Assembly: GCA_029858565.1 (NCBI GenBank)
Contig: JAOUEV010000042.1
Coordinates: 1 to 32,556 of the forward strand
Origin: Nitrospirota bacterium
GTDB taxonomy: Bacteria > Nitrospirota > UBA9217
Reading direction: 5' to 3'
DNA length: 32,556 nucleotides
The notes below the pieces were generated by a model, which saw only the letters and a program-made list of their open reading frames with translations, was not told the origin of the DNA and did not search any database. The position numbers and the translations under genes were made by a program. Below are positions 6,780 through 14,867 of this stretch, one piece after another. How positions within the stretch are numbered: the stretch's first letter is position 1; each line of letters starts with the position of its first letter.

Positions 6780-8255
6780 TTACAGGATCTGCGGGGGTTT
6801 CGTGTCCAGGAACACGTTCACCACGGCAGATGACGCGCTCACGTTCCCTACAGCGTCCGATGCAACGGCCGAGAACGCGTTGTTGCCCTCGCGCAGCGGA
6901 ACTTTGAAGGAGAATGCGCCCTTTTCATCTGCCTTGACCGATCCCCGTGAGGCGCTATTCATGTACAACTCCACAAGGGAACCGGGTTCCGCCGTGCCCA
7001 CAACCGTCACCGACGCGTCCTTGGTCACAAAGGGCAGGTCCCCGAGCTTGGGCGCTGTTGGCGGCACGGTCTTCAGGACCACGGTAAGCGTGGCGGGCTT
7101 TGCCTGGTTCCCTGCGCGGTCCACTGCCGTTGCCGTTATGGTGTTGGCGCCTTCAGCCAGATTCACACCGGACAGGGTGAAGCTCCCGTTAGCGACCTGG
7201 ACCGGCGTATTGTTCACTTTCACCACTGCAGCGGAATCATCAACCGCCCCCATGACCGTGACCATTCGCTTATTCGTGACCGCCTGATCCTTCGGCGCGG
7301 TAAGCGTCACCCGGGGGGCCAGCGTATCCACGTTGATCCTGATCGTCGAGGTACCGGTATTCCCCGCGCTGCTCACGGCTTTGGCCGTGATGGTGTTCTG
7401 TCCTTCAGCGAGCGTCACATTGGCCGCGGTGAAGCTCCCGTTTGCAACAGCCGCGATAACGGGCTGAGTGCCTGCAGCGGTCGTAACGATCACCGAAGCA
7501 GCCCTGGAATCTGCAATACCCGATATGGTCGCTGTCCGGGTGTTCAGAAGGCTGTTAACGAGCGGAGATGTGATCTGGACCGTAGGAGGCTTGCTGTCAA
7601 GAATAACGGTTATCGTATCGTTCCCCGTGTTCCCGAAGGGATCGGTCGCGACAGCCATGATGGTATTGTTGCCTTCGACAATGTTCACCCTGGCGCTGAA
7701 CGCCCCGCGGTCCACGCCGGCCGCAATGCCGTTCACGACCACCCGGACCTTTTCGTTGTCCACGGTGCCCGTCACGAGAATGGGCGACTGGTTGATATAC
7801 TGGTCTGCCTTGTGGGACGTGATCTTGATCTTCGGCGGCTGGGTGTGGAGCGTGAACGACCAGGTCACCGAGGCGGGATTGCCGGCCTTGTCGTCAATGT
7901 CCACCTTTACCTTGTGCTGTCCTTCGCTCAAGGGCTGGGCCGGCGTCAGGACGACCTTGTTCGCAGTGGACTGCGCCTGACCGGTCACGTCAACGCCGTC
8001 GAGGTAGATCTTCGTGTCCGCGGGATTTATGCCGATCCCGTCGTCGATGTATTCAGCCGAGATCGTCGGCTTGGCATTGTTGATCAGGCTTCCGTCCTGG
8101 GGGATCAGGCTGGTGTAGATCCGGCCTGCCGCAAGCCGTTTCTCCGCAACCGGCTTCCTGGTTCCCACAGGCTTCTTTGCGTCAGCAGCGAACACTGGAG
8201 AAGCTGAGAAACAGAGTAGAAGTGTCAGAACGAATGCGATCATGCGTCGTACCAC
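6780..8255 (-). CDS. Exported protein with tandem bacterial Ig-like domains
   Basis: The protein has 491 residues. A Sec signal peptide covers about 1-23 (hydrophobic core FVLTLLLCFSASPVFA, likely cleaved before ADAKK). The remainder is a chain of about five Ig-like beta-sandwich repeats of 80-90 residues. Each repeat contains a variant of P-P-T-V/K-I-T-S-P, V-x-V-N-G, GSFTA and L-x-E-G-x-N-T-I-x-A-x-A-x-D-x-A-G-N. Such proteins are periplasmic or surface structural/adhesive proteins. No catalytic domain or anchoring motif is visible. The GTG start at 8253-8255 has GGAGG about eight bases upstream. An in-frame ATG at 8241-8243 would shorten the signal peptide. A promoter-like sequence lies about 40 bases upstream. 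Confidence 0.88.
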   Translation of the reverse strand: MVRRMIAFVLTLLLCFSASPVFAADAKKPVGTRKPVAEKRLAAGRIYTSLIPQDGSLINNAKPTISAEYIDDGIGINPADTKIYLDGVDVTGQAQSTANKVVLTPAQPLSEGQHKVKVDIDDKAGNPASVTWSFTLHTQPPKIKITSHKADQYINQSPILVTGTVDNEKVRVVVNGIAAGVDRGAFSARVNIVEGNNTIMAVATDPFGNTGNDTITVILDSKPPTVQITSPLVNSLLNTRTATISGIADSRAASVIVTTAAGTQPVIAAVANGSFTAANVTLAEGQNTITAKAVSSAGNTGTSTIRINVDTLAPRVTLTAPKDQAVTNKRMVTVMGAVDDSAAVVKVNNTPVQVANGSFTLSGVNLAEGANTITATAVDRAGNQAKPATLTVVLKTVPPTAPKLGDLPFVTKDASVTVVGTAEPGSLVELYMNSASRGSVKADEKGAFSFKVPLREGNNAFSAVASDAVGNVSASSAVVNVFLDTKPPQIL

Positions 8256-8296
8256 GGGCGTTTCCTCCTCAACTGATCGTTAATTAGACTCCGGAG

Positions 8297-8324
8297 ATTA
8301 ACAAAAAAACAGCGGTGTTGTCAA
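8297..8324 (-). promoter_or_regulatory. Candidate promoter of the Ig-domain protein gene
   Basis: On the minus strand a perfect TTGACA (8319-8324) is followed after 16 bases by GTTAAT (8297-8302), which matches four of six -10 positions. The spacer contains a run of seven T. Position relative to the GTG start at 8255 is appropriate. Confidence 0.45.
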
Positions 8325-8415
8325 TATTTATCGTTCTGGCGCGGCCATTTTTCACCTGATGTCCCTCACCGTCCCGCACACAGCGCAAGGTTTTCATTGA
8401 ATTTGCCCGGCGAAC

Positions 8416-8931
8416 ATGCTACTTATCCTCATGGGCCGGTATTTCTTCATGACATCCATCCTGATCGTCACCGGACTCTGCGCAGGTACCTATGGCCGCA
8501 ACGCCATATATGCAGACGATGTGACCCTGTACCAGGATACGATCATACGATCACCCAACAAGGCCAGGCCGTTCAACAATCTCGGCGACGCACTGAAAAA
8601 AGCAGGCAGGACCGGAGAGGCTGCGCCCTACCTTGAACGCGCGCTGGCGATCCAGCCGGAGTATCCCGATGCCCTGAACAACCTGGCCACGGTCTACAGC
8701 AGCATGGGCCGACGCGATGCTGCGCTCGACCTCCTGCTGACAGCGCTCAGGCTGAATCCTGACCATCTCGAGGCACGGCACAATCTCGCACTCGCCTACT
8801 ACGAGTCCGGCCTGATCGTTGAGGCAGAGGAGCAATACCGGCTGCTCATGCAGTTCGCCCCCGGGAGCCATGAAGCCGCCTTTGCCCGGGATATGCTGAA
8901 GATGATCGAGAACCGAAGGTCCAGCCCCTGA
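8416..8931 (+). CDS. TPR protein, apparently 5'-truncated membrane TPR family member
   Basis: 171 residues. Residues about 1-25 form one hydrophobic helix. The segment RNAIYADDVTLYQDTIIRSPNKAR follows, then three to four tetratricopeptide repeats (FNNLGDALKKAG, ALNNLATVYSSMGR, ARHNLALAYYESG). The RNxxWxD-LWxDTVxxSPxKAR-NNLG transition is typical of the boundary between the multi-pass membrane domain and the TPR domain in large bacterial TPR membrane proteins (TMTC/O-GlcNAc-transferase-like annotation). Here the whole multi-helix domain except the last helix is missing. The start is uncertain: the ATG at 8416 has no convincing ribosome binding site. It probably is a decayed or minimal scaffold protein. 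Confidence 0.7.
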   Translation: MLLILMGRYFFMTSILIVTGLCAGTYGRNAIYADDVTLYQDTIIRSPNKARPFNNLGDALKKAGRTGEAAPYLERALAIQPEYPDALNNLATVYSSMGRRDAALDLLLTALRLNPDHLEARHNLALAYYESGLIVEAEEQYRLLMQFAPGSHEAAFARDMLKMIENRRSSP

Positions 8932-8996
8932 ACCGGACAGCGCCTGAGACTATTTCAGCACTTCATCCTCGGCCCGACGCCTCCTCCATCCTCTTA

Positions 8997-9025
8997 TTGA
9001 CAAGCTCTTGTTACCGTGATAGTTA
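8997..9025 (+). promoter_or_regulatory. Candidate promoter of the marR-efflux locus
   Basis: TTGACA (8997-9002) is followed by a 17-base spacer and TAGTTA (9020-9025), preceded by TG one base upstream (extended -10 form). The -10 itself is weak. TTGTT at 9008-9013 and ACAACAA at 9029-9035 form a loose inverted pair that a MarR protein could recognise. That part is speculative. Confidence 0.4.
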
Positions 9026-9053
9026 TTACAACAACTTTTTACGGAGCGCTGCC

Positions 9054-9506
9054 ATGGCAAATGAGCCCTATTCACTGTTCTTCCCCCTTGAGAACTCGCC
9101 GGGATTCATCATCTACCGCACTGCCCTGCAAATGAAGTCATCGCTTCAGCGCACCTTCACGCAGCGCGGGTACGATATAACGACCGAGCAATGGAGCATC
9201 CTCCTGAGCCTCTGGGAAAAGGACGGACGGACCCAGCAGGAGATCGCTGACAAGACCTGCAAGGACAAGGCCAATATCACCCGGTTCATCGATGACCTTG
9301 AGCGGGCCGGCTATGTGTCGAGGAAACCGGACCACAAGGACCGGCGAAAGCATGCTGTTCACCTGACCTCCCGGGGCAAGGAACTCCGGAAGGAACTGAT
9401 GCCTATTGTTCGCGACCTGTGGAAATCCATCAACCGGGGCATTTCTCCCCGGGAACTGGCTACGACAACAAAAATCCTTACAAGTATCTTCAAGAACCTG
9501 TCATGA
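9054..9506 (+). CDS. MarR-family transcriptional regulator
   Basis: 150 residues from the ATG at 9054 (ACGGAG upstream). The order is an N-terminal dimerisation helix, then a winged helix with WSILLSLWEKDGRTQQEIADKTCKDKANITRFIDDLERAGYV (recognition helix around DKANITRFIDDLE), and a beta-wing with the MarR signature DHKDRRKHAVHLT. A C-terminal dimerisation helix follows. MarR proteins repress adjacent efflux or detoxification genes and release DNA on binding phenolic or other small ligands. It overlaps the next gene (TolC-like) by ATGA, and an MFS pump follows. It is therefore probably the local repressor of the efflux operon. An earlier in-frame ATG at 8997 is unlikely because it would contain the promoter. 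Confidence 0.92.
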   Translation: MANEPYSLFFPLENSPGFIIYRTALQMKSSLQRTFTQRGYDITTEQWSILLSLWEKDGRTQQEIADKTCKDKANITRFIDDLERAGYVSRKPDHKDRRKHAVHLTSRGKELRKELMPIVRDLWKSINRGISPRELATTTKILTSIFKNLS

Positions 9507-9886
9507 CAGCAGAGAAATCCACCCTGTTGATCGGATTATCGGGATTACCAACTATGATAAAAGAACTACTCAACCGTGTCTTACTTGCGGTGTCCTTGTT
9601 TACAGCGCTGAACCCCTGCCCGGCCGGTGCAGTGACGCTTCAGGAAGGGCTCACGATCGTAACAGAACAGGGACGGGATGCTTCCCTGGCCCGAGCGGAC
9701 GTTCAGGCGGCCCGGGAAGCGCTATCCCTGTCCCGATCGCCCTATCTGCCGACCGTGGACATCTACGCACGTGAGACCTGGCTCAAGGACCAGCCCGAGA
9801 CCAAGACACCCGGGGGTTCTTTTCCCATGTCCCAGGACCTGCTCCAGGCTATGGGACGGGACCTGGCGGGGGCGTACGGGAAATGA
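9503..9886 (+). CDS. TolC-like outer-membrane efflux protein, internally deleted remnant
   Basis: 127 residues, against about 420-480 for TolC-family proteins. A signal peptide is present (core LLNRVLLAVSLFTALNPCPAGA). The canonical mature N-terminus follows: VTLQEGLTIVTEQGRDASLARADVQAAREALSLSRSPYLPTVD, i.e. the first coiled-coil helix and the SPYLPTVD turn before the first beta strand. After TPGGSFPMSQ at about residue 112 the sequence jumps to DLLQAMGRDLAGAYGK, which looks like the extreme C-terminal helix of the same family (A-L-x-x-A-x-G). The frame is kept. Such a protein cannot form the trimeric channel. It starts ATGA-overlapped with marR and itself overlaps the MFS gene, so operon coupling survived the deletion. 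Confidence 0.7.
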   Translation: MTAEKSTLLIGLSGLPTMIKELLNRVLLAVSLFTALNPCPAGAVTLQEGLTIVTEQGRDASLARADVQAAREALSLSRSPYLPTVDIYARETWLKDQPETKTPGGSFPMSQDLLQAMGRDLAGAYGK

Positions 9887-11283
9887 GCCTGGAAGCCGAC
9901 CCGCGCGGAGGATTTACTCCGCAGACGACCATCACGGATACTTCAGTCCAGCGCAAGCTTACGATCGCGCTCAGCTCCATCATCTTCTTTTCCGTCCTGA
10001 ACGGTACGATGTTCAATGTATCCATCCCGGACATCGGCCGGGAGTTCAACCTTCTCCCGTCGCAGGTGAGCTGGGTCGTGAGCGGTTACATTATTCTTTT
10101 CGCGCTCGGCACGGTCATCTATGGAAAACTTGCCGACAACCTCCCGGTCAAAAACCTGATTACCTTCGGCCTCATCCTGTTCAGCACCGGCTCGCTCATC
10201 GGTTTTCTCGCCCGCTGGTACCCCATGCTCATTGCCGGCCGTATGGTGCAGGCATCCGGCGCAGGCGCCATCCCCGCCCTTGCCATGCTGGTGACCACAC
10301 GATATTTTCCGGCGGATATCAGGGGCAGGTCACTCGGGATCATTGCCTCGACCGTCGCTTCCGGCGCCGCTGTCGGCCCCCTCATCGGCGGGTTCATTAC
10401 AGGGACGTTCCACTGGCGCTACCTGTTCCTGATCTCCCTGCTCGCGCTGTTCGCGATACCGCACCTTCGCGGGCTCCTGCCGGACGAAGAAAAACATGCG
10501 GTCCGGTTCGACAAGAGCGGCGCGGTCCTCTTGAGCTTCACCGTCGCCGCGCTGCTCCTGTCCGTTACGCTCGGGGCATTGCCCGCCTTCGGCGCTGCAT
10601 GCGTCCTGGGAACCTGGTTCATTCTGCACATCAGACGGGCTGACGCGCCCTTCGTCCCCCCGGCGCTGTTCCGCAACCGGAAATACCGGATCGCCGTCAT
10701 CGCGACATTCTTCACCGTAGGCACCGTTTTCGGCATGATGTTCCTTGTGCCGCTCATGCTCCGGGCGCTCAATAACGCCGGTGCGAGGGAAATCGGGCTG
10801 GTCATGTTTCCGGGAGCACTATCTGCGGCAATCCTTGGGGTCGCGGCGGGGAAGCTTTCGGACAAACGAGGGAGTGTGCCGGTGGTGAGAATCGGCCAGG
10901 CACTGCTGATTGCGGGATTTTTCCTGCTCTCGGTTCTGGCGGGCAATGCACCATGGATCGTTGCCCTGAACCTGATTATCTGTTACGCAGGCTTTTCATT
11001 TCTCCAATCGTCCCTGGCCCATACCGTATCCGCGACACTGCCCCGGGAACAGATGGGCATCGGCATGGGCATCTACAATCTCGTGCTCTTCATGTCCGGC
11101 GGGTTCAGCGCCGCCCTGATTGGCAAACTGCTAGATCTCACAGGCGGCCGGGCGTCGGCGAATGCCGTTTCCGACCTGCCTGCGGCAAGCTCGTACAGCG
11201 TTATTTTTCTTCTTCTTGCCCTTGTGGTCCTGGCTGCGTCAGCATTGTTTCATACAGCGTTTCGCGCCAAAGACCGAAAGTAG
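9883..11283 (+). CDS. MFS drug efflux transporter (DHA2-like)
   Basis: 466 residues with 12-14 predicted membrane helices. MFS motif A is present between helices 2 and 3 (GKLADNLPVKN; variant of GxLaDrxGrr), and a second copy lies in the C-half (GKLSDKRGSVPVV). VSGYIILFALG and GAGAIPALAMLVTTRYF, with GPLIGGFI in helix 5 (motif C region), identify a proton-drug antiporter of the DHA2/TetA(L)-like type. It would export hydrophobic cations or tetracycline-like compounds from the cytoplasm. It overlaps the TolC remnant by ATGA. The membrane-fusion (HlyD/EmrA) gene expected for a tripartite pump is absent, so this MFS probably works alone. Confidence 0.9.
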   Translation: MSLEADPRGGFTPQTTITDTSVQRKLTIALSSIIFFSVLNGTMFNVSIPDIGREFNLLPSQVSWVVSGYIILFALGTVIYGKLADNLPVKNLITFGLILFSTGSLIGFLARWYPMLIAGRMVQASGAGAIPALAMLVTTRYFPADIRGRSLGIIASTVASGAAVGPLIGGFITGTFHWRYLFLISLLALFAIPHLRGLLPDEEKHAVRFDKSGAVLLSFTVAALLLSVTLGALPAFGAACVLGTWFILHIRRADAPFVPPALFRNRKYRIAVIATFFTVGTVFGMMFLVPLMLRALNNAGAREIGLVMFPGALSAAILGVAAGKLSDKRGSVPVVRIGQALLIAGFFLLSVLAGNAPWIVALNLIICYAGFSFLQSSLAHTVSATLPREQMGIGMGIYNLVLFMSGGFSAALIGKLLDLTGGRASANAVSDLPAASSYSVIFLLLALVVLAASALFHTAFRAKDRK

Positions 11284-11299
11284 AGAAAATCGCGACTAT

Positions 11300-11638
11300 C
11301 TATATCAGCTTTATGCACGTTGAAATCACTACTGAAACTAGCATAAGACCCGAGATTAGATAAAGCTGTTTTATCGCTTTATCAGTTGAAACCTCCTCCT
11401 TGAATAAGGCTCCGAGAAGAACAACTTTCGCATACAACGTCACGGCCAAGGTAAGAGCTGTGAATATCACGGCCGTTGGAAACAACCATTTCAAATTCGC
11501 TGATACATTTACTTTTTCTATTGCAGTCAGCAAGAAACCCAAAACTGCTATTTGCGCGGTAATCATAAACTTGAAATAATCAGCCAGCTTGTCGAATTTA
11601 AACGTATTTGAGTATTTTTCCTGATTCATTTCCTTCAT
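11300..11638 (-). CDS. Small three-helix membrane protein at the end of the Liv/polyprenyl operon
   Basis: 112 residues of unknown function. A charged N-terminus (MKEMNQEKYSNTFKFDKLADYF) is followed by three hydrophobic helices at about 26-41, 50-76 and 91-110, separated by the cytoplasmic-type segment FKEEVSTDKAIK. The ATG at 11636-11638 has AGGAGG nine bases upstream. The gene begins 12 bases after the livF stop and shares the operon's low GC, so it is the ninth gene of the transcript. It is convergent with the MFS gene (16 bases apart) and no clear hairpin terminator separates them. It might be an accessory subunit of the transporter. There is no family assignment. Confidence 0.6.
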   Translation of the reverse strand: MKEMNQEKYSNTFKFDKLADYFKFMITAQIAVLGFLLTAIEKVNVSANLKWLFPTAVIFTALTLAVTLYAKVVLLGALFKEEVSTDKAIKQLYLISGLMLVSVVISTCIKLI

Positions 11639-11650
11639 TATGTTTTCCTC

Positions 11651-12355
11651 CTATCCTCCAAGAAATGCTGATTTAACTTTTTCGTTCTCAATTAACATAT
11701 CCCCTTTATCTTCCATAAATATACCGCCTATTTTAAATACATATCCTCGCTGGGCTATTTCAAGTGCCATTCGTGCGTTTTGTTCAACGAGGAGAATGCT
11801 AGTTCCAGCTTTGTTGATTTCGATCAATTTATCGAAGATTACATCCACATAAACCGGAGACAAGCCGAGCGATGGTTCATCGGCAAGGAGAAGCTTTGGC
11901 TTCTGTATCAGTGCCCTCCCGAGTGCTAGAAGCTGCTGTTCTCCGGTCGAAAGTACACCTGCCTTCTGCTTTCTTTTTTCTTTAAGCGAAGGGAACATGT
12001 CGAGGATATTCTCGATATCAGCTTTAATATCGCCATTCTTCCGATTGAACGCGCCCATCTCAAGATTCTCTATGACCGTCATGGAATGAAACAATCTCCG
12101 GCCTTCTGGCACAAGCGAGATACCCAGAGGTACGTGCTCATCAGGCCTCAAGGCGCTGATGCTGCTGCCATCGAACAACATATCGCCTGAGTGCAAAGGG
12201 ACCATACCGAACACAGCTTTGAGGGCCGTTGACTTCCCCGCGCCATTCGGTCCGATCATAGCCACGATCTCGCCTTGATTGACGTTAAAAGAAACGTCCT
12301 CAATGGCCTTAACCGAACCATAGTAGACTGCTATGTTCATGGCTTCAAGAAGCAA
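11651..12355 (-). CDS. livF: Branched-chain amino acid-type ABC transporter ATPase, LivF family
   Basis: 234 residues from a TTG start at 12353-12355, giving the family-typical beginning MLLEAMNIAVYYGSVKAI. The longer open frame upstream is unlikely because it lies inside livG. Walker A is GPNGAGKST, the signature is LSTGEQQLLALGRAL, Walker B is LLLADEPSLGL, and a switch His region (EQNAR) is present. LivF hydrolyses ATP as a heterodimer with LivG to drive substrate import through LivH-LivM. The start overlaps the livG stop by 11 bases. The substrate may not be an amino acid, given the embedded peptide and polyprenyl-synthase genes upstream. Confidence 0.93.
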   Translation of the reverse strand: MLLEAMNIAVYYGSVKAIEDVSFNVNQGEIVAMIGPNGAGKSTALKAVFGMVPLHSGDMLFDGSSISALRPDEHVPLGISLVPEGRRLFHSMTVIENLEMGAFNRKNGDIKADIENILDMFPSLKEKRKQKAGVLSTGEQQLLALGRALIQKPKLLLADEPSLGLSPVYVDVIFDKLIEINKAGTSILLVEQNARMALEIAQRGYVFKIGGIFMEDKGDMLIENEKVKSAFLGG

Positions 12356-13118
12356 TCTTTCTTCCCTTTCCCATATATGCTTCCAATACAACGGGATTGT
12401 TCCGAATCTCCGTGGGGGTGCCTTCGGCTATTTTGCTTCCGTGATTCAACACAACGATGTGGTCGGATATATCCATCACGACCTTCATATTGTGTTCGAT
12501 AAAGAGGATGGTTTTACCTCTTGTCTTAAGATCTGCGATAATCGACATAAGTTTCGGTATCGTATTCGGAAAGACCCCCGCTGTGGGTTCATCGAAAAGA
12601 TAAAAATCGGAGTCAGTCCCGAGCGTTCGGGCGATTTCGAGAAGCCTTCGTTGGCCATGGGACAGATTCTCCGCACGGTCGTCAAATTTCTCCTCCAGAC
12701 CGACTGTTTTAAGCAACTCCATCGCCTTTTCAGTGTTCTCTTTTTCTTGTTGGATCAAAGATGGCGATCTCAGCAATGCAGCAAGGAGGGTCTCACCGCT
12801 ATTGTACTCAAGCCCGAGCATTACGTTTTCAAGCACAGTCATTTGAGGAAACAACCTAATGGCTTGAAAAGTTCGCCCCATCCCAAGGTGAAATATCTTG
12901 TTCGGGGAGAGATGAGTGATATCTCTATCATTGAACCTTACACTACCTGTTGTTGGGCGATAAAAGCCTGTAATAACATTGAATGATACTGTTTTCCCAG
13001 ACCCGTTCGGACCGATCAGAGCTGTTACGGCTCCCTTCTTAACGTTGAAAGACAGTTCGTTAACTGCCTGAATTCCGTCAAAGCGTTTCGACAGATTATG
13101 TACTTGAAGGATGTTCAT
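12345..13118 (-). CDS. livG: Branched-chain amino acid-type ABC transporter ATPase, LivG family
   Basis: 257 residues. Walker A IGPNGSGKT is at about 35-43, the signature LSHGQRRLLEIAR at about 152-164, Walker B FYLFDEPTAGV, and the LivG-specific C-terminus IEHNMKVVMDISD...EAYMGKG. Walker A is followed by Val instead of the common Thr/Ser. The ATG at 13116-13118 directly abuts the livM stop, so translation is coupled. It pairs with LivF in the cytoplasm. Confidence 0.94.
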   Translation of the reverse strand: MNILQVHNLSKRFDGIQAVNELSFNVKKGAVTALIGPNGSGKTVSFNVITGFYRPTTGSVRFNDRDITHLSPNKIFHLGMGRTFQAIRLFPQMTVLENVMLGLEYNSGETLLAALLRSPSLIQQEKENTEKAMELLKTVGLEEKFDDRAENLSHGQRRLLEIARTLGTDSDFYLFDEPTAGVFPNTIPKLMSIIADLKTRGKTILFIEHNMKVVMDISDHIVVLNHGSKIAEGTPTEIRNNPVVLEAYMGKGRKIAS

Positions 13119-13988
13119 CTACCTGAACCGGTAATCCCCGATTATCCCCTGCGGTCTCTTGAGCATCAGAAGCACTAATAGGCCGCCGTATATCATCTGC
13201 CTGAGCGGCGCGGCAACGGAGCTAGGCATTCCAAGGAACCTGAGCATTTCAGGTAATATCACAAGTGTCAACGCACCGACAAACGAGCCTTTAATGCTTC
13301 CCATTCCACCGAAAACAACCATCAACAGCACGGCTATGGACTCCATAACAGTAAAACTTGAAGGATCAATAAAAGTAATGTAATGAGCATACAGACTTCC
13401 GGCTATCCCGGCAAAAAAAGCGCCAATAACAAAGACCGTGATCTTATATCGGTTGACGTTTTTCCCTATTGAAAGGCTTGCAACTTCATCCTCCCTAATA
13501 CTTCGTAGGACCCTTCCAAAGGGAGAATCAACTACTCGATTAATGATAAAGGTTGTGAATACAATGAAGACTAACACGAAAATGAGATAAGCCCAAACAG
13601 GTTGAAGCTCGTAACTAAAAAAGGAAAACTTAGGAATCCCTGGGAGCCCCATCGGCCCCCTCGTGAGATCAATCCAGTTTTTCGATATTGAATAAACGAT
13701 GACGCCGAAGCCAAAAGTCGCAAGGGCGAGGTAATCCCCTTTGAGCCTTATAGACGGGAACGCGATAACAAAACCAAAGAAAGATGCCGCACAAGCCCCT
13801 ACAATCAAACCGATCCACGGAGATATGCCGAAGTTTAATGCCAGGATACCCGATGAATAGGCACCTATGCACGCAAAGGCGATATGACCGAGTGCAGGAA
13901 GTCCGGTATAGCCGATGATTAGATTGAGGCTAAGGGTAAGAATGATATAGATACCAGCGATTATTAGAATATGTAGCAGATATGCCAT
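13119..13988 (-). CDS. livM: Branched-chain amino acid-type ABC transporter permease, LivM family
   Basis: 289 residues with 8-9 membrane helices. Family segments visible are LSLNLIIGYTGLPALGHIAFACIGAYSSG near the N-terminus, SIRLKGDYLALATFGFG, and the coupling-loop segment SPFGRVLRSIREDEVASLSIGKNV that contacts the ATPases. GGMGSIKGSFVGA and a C-terminal LKRPQGIIG follow. It forms the inner-membrane pore with LivH. The ATG at 13986-13988 abuts the livH stop. All motifs are intact. It is shorter than the LivM of the second cluster because it lacks the N-terminal extension. Confidence 0.94.
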   Translation of the reverse strand: MAYLLHILIIAGIYIILTLSLNLIIGYTGLPALGHIAFACIGAYSSGILALNFGISPWIGLIVGACAASFFGFVIAFPSIRLKGDYLALATFGFGVIVYSISKNWIDLTRGPMGLPGIPKFSFFSYELQPVWAYLIFVLVFIVFTTFIINRVVDSPFGRVLRSIREDEVASLSIGKNVNRYKITVFVIGAFFAGIAGSLYAHYITFIDPSSFTVMESIAVLLMVVFGGMGSIKGSFVGALTLVILPEMLRFLGMPSSVAAPLRQMIYGGLLVLLMLKRPQGIIGDYRFR

Positions 13989-14840
13989 CTATAGATTCTC
14001 CCTATCCGTCCTCTTGCCTAAAATTCCCTCAGGTCTAAACAGAAGAAAAGCAATGAGCACAGCAAAGGATATGGTGTCCTTCCAGCCCGCCTGAATCTTC
14101 CATATACCAAGATTTTCTACGATGCCGAGAAAAAAGCCTCCTAGAACGGCCCCAGGTATGCTCCCGAGCCCACCAATGATAGAAGCAATTATCCCTTTAA
14201 GTATCAAGTTCAGCCCCATAGTCGGTTCAATACTTGATTCAAGGGAGATCAAGCCACCAGATAGCCCCGCAAGAGCAGAACCGATACCAAAGGAATAAAT
14301 GATTATCCGTTCAGGATTAATTCCGGAAATACTTGCGCCAAGAGGGTCGTCCGCAACAGCTCTGATAGCCTTGCCAATTCTTGTCTCTACGACAACTGAA
14401 CGAATAAGGACCAACAATAGACAACTTATAACTATTATCGATATCTGCACGTTCGTAATGGTGCCCCCCATTATCAAATGCCCCTCGCTAACAGGTCCTG
14501 TTTTGAGAGAAAGAATCTGGGCGCCATAGAGAATTTGAAAAAGGTTTTGTATGAAGATAAATATGCCGAAGGAAGTAATGGCTAATATTAGATTAGAAGA
14601 GCCTATCACTCTCAAATAAGAATATGTTGTTTTATAAATAACAATACCAAGAACGGTTGTTATTAAGGAAGAAACAACTATCGATAATAAAAGGGGAATA
14701 CCGACAAAGCATGAAAGGCTATACGCAATATAAGCACCTGCAACAATCACTGAGCCATGAGCAAAATGAAAGAAGCGAATAGTTTTATAAATTATTGCAA
14801 AACTCAGAGCCACTAGGGAATAGATGCCGCCTACTACCAA
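13989..14840 (-). CDS. livH: Branched-chain amino acid-type ABC transporter permease, LivH family
   Basis: 283 residues from a TTG at 14838-14840. Family signatures are GGIYSLVALSFAIIYK and FFHFAHGSVIVAGAY, the loop KAIRAVADDPLGASISGINPERII facing the ATPases, GGLGSIPGAVLGGFFLG and LLFRPEGILGKR. The reading frame stays open for nine more codons upstream (FTSILIFGL), which fits the usual first helix of LivH better. That frame begins with ATT at 14865-14867, immediately after the stop codon of the upstream gene and just downstream of a strong AGGAGGAG. Initiation at this rare ATT, or coupled re-initiation, is plausible. The true N-terminus is therefore uncertain. Confidence 0.9.
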   Translation of the reverse strand: MVVGGIYSLVALSFAIIYKTIRFFHFAHGSVIVAGAYIAYSLSCFVGIPLLLSIVVSSLITTVLGIVIYKTTYSYLRVIGSSNLILAITSFGIFIFIQNLFQILYGAQILSLKTGPVSEGHLIMGGTITNVQISIIVISCLLLVLIRSVVVETRIGKAIRAVADDPLGASISGINPERIIIYSFGIGSALAGLSGGLISLESSIEPTMGLNLILKGIIASIIGGLGSIPGAVLGGFFLGIVENLGIWKIQAGWKDTISFAVLIAFLLFRPEGILGKRTDRENL

Positions 14841-14867
14841 CCCAAATATAAGTATACTGGTAAAAAT

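Noticed and set aside
9678-10643. 321-codon frame overlapping TolC remnant and MFS gene
   Set aside because: The Arg/Pro/His-rich translation is typical of an off-frame reading of GC-rich DNA. It conflicts with the clear MFS transporter frame.
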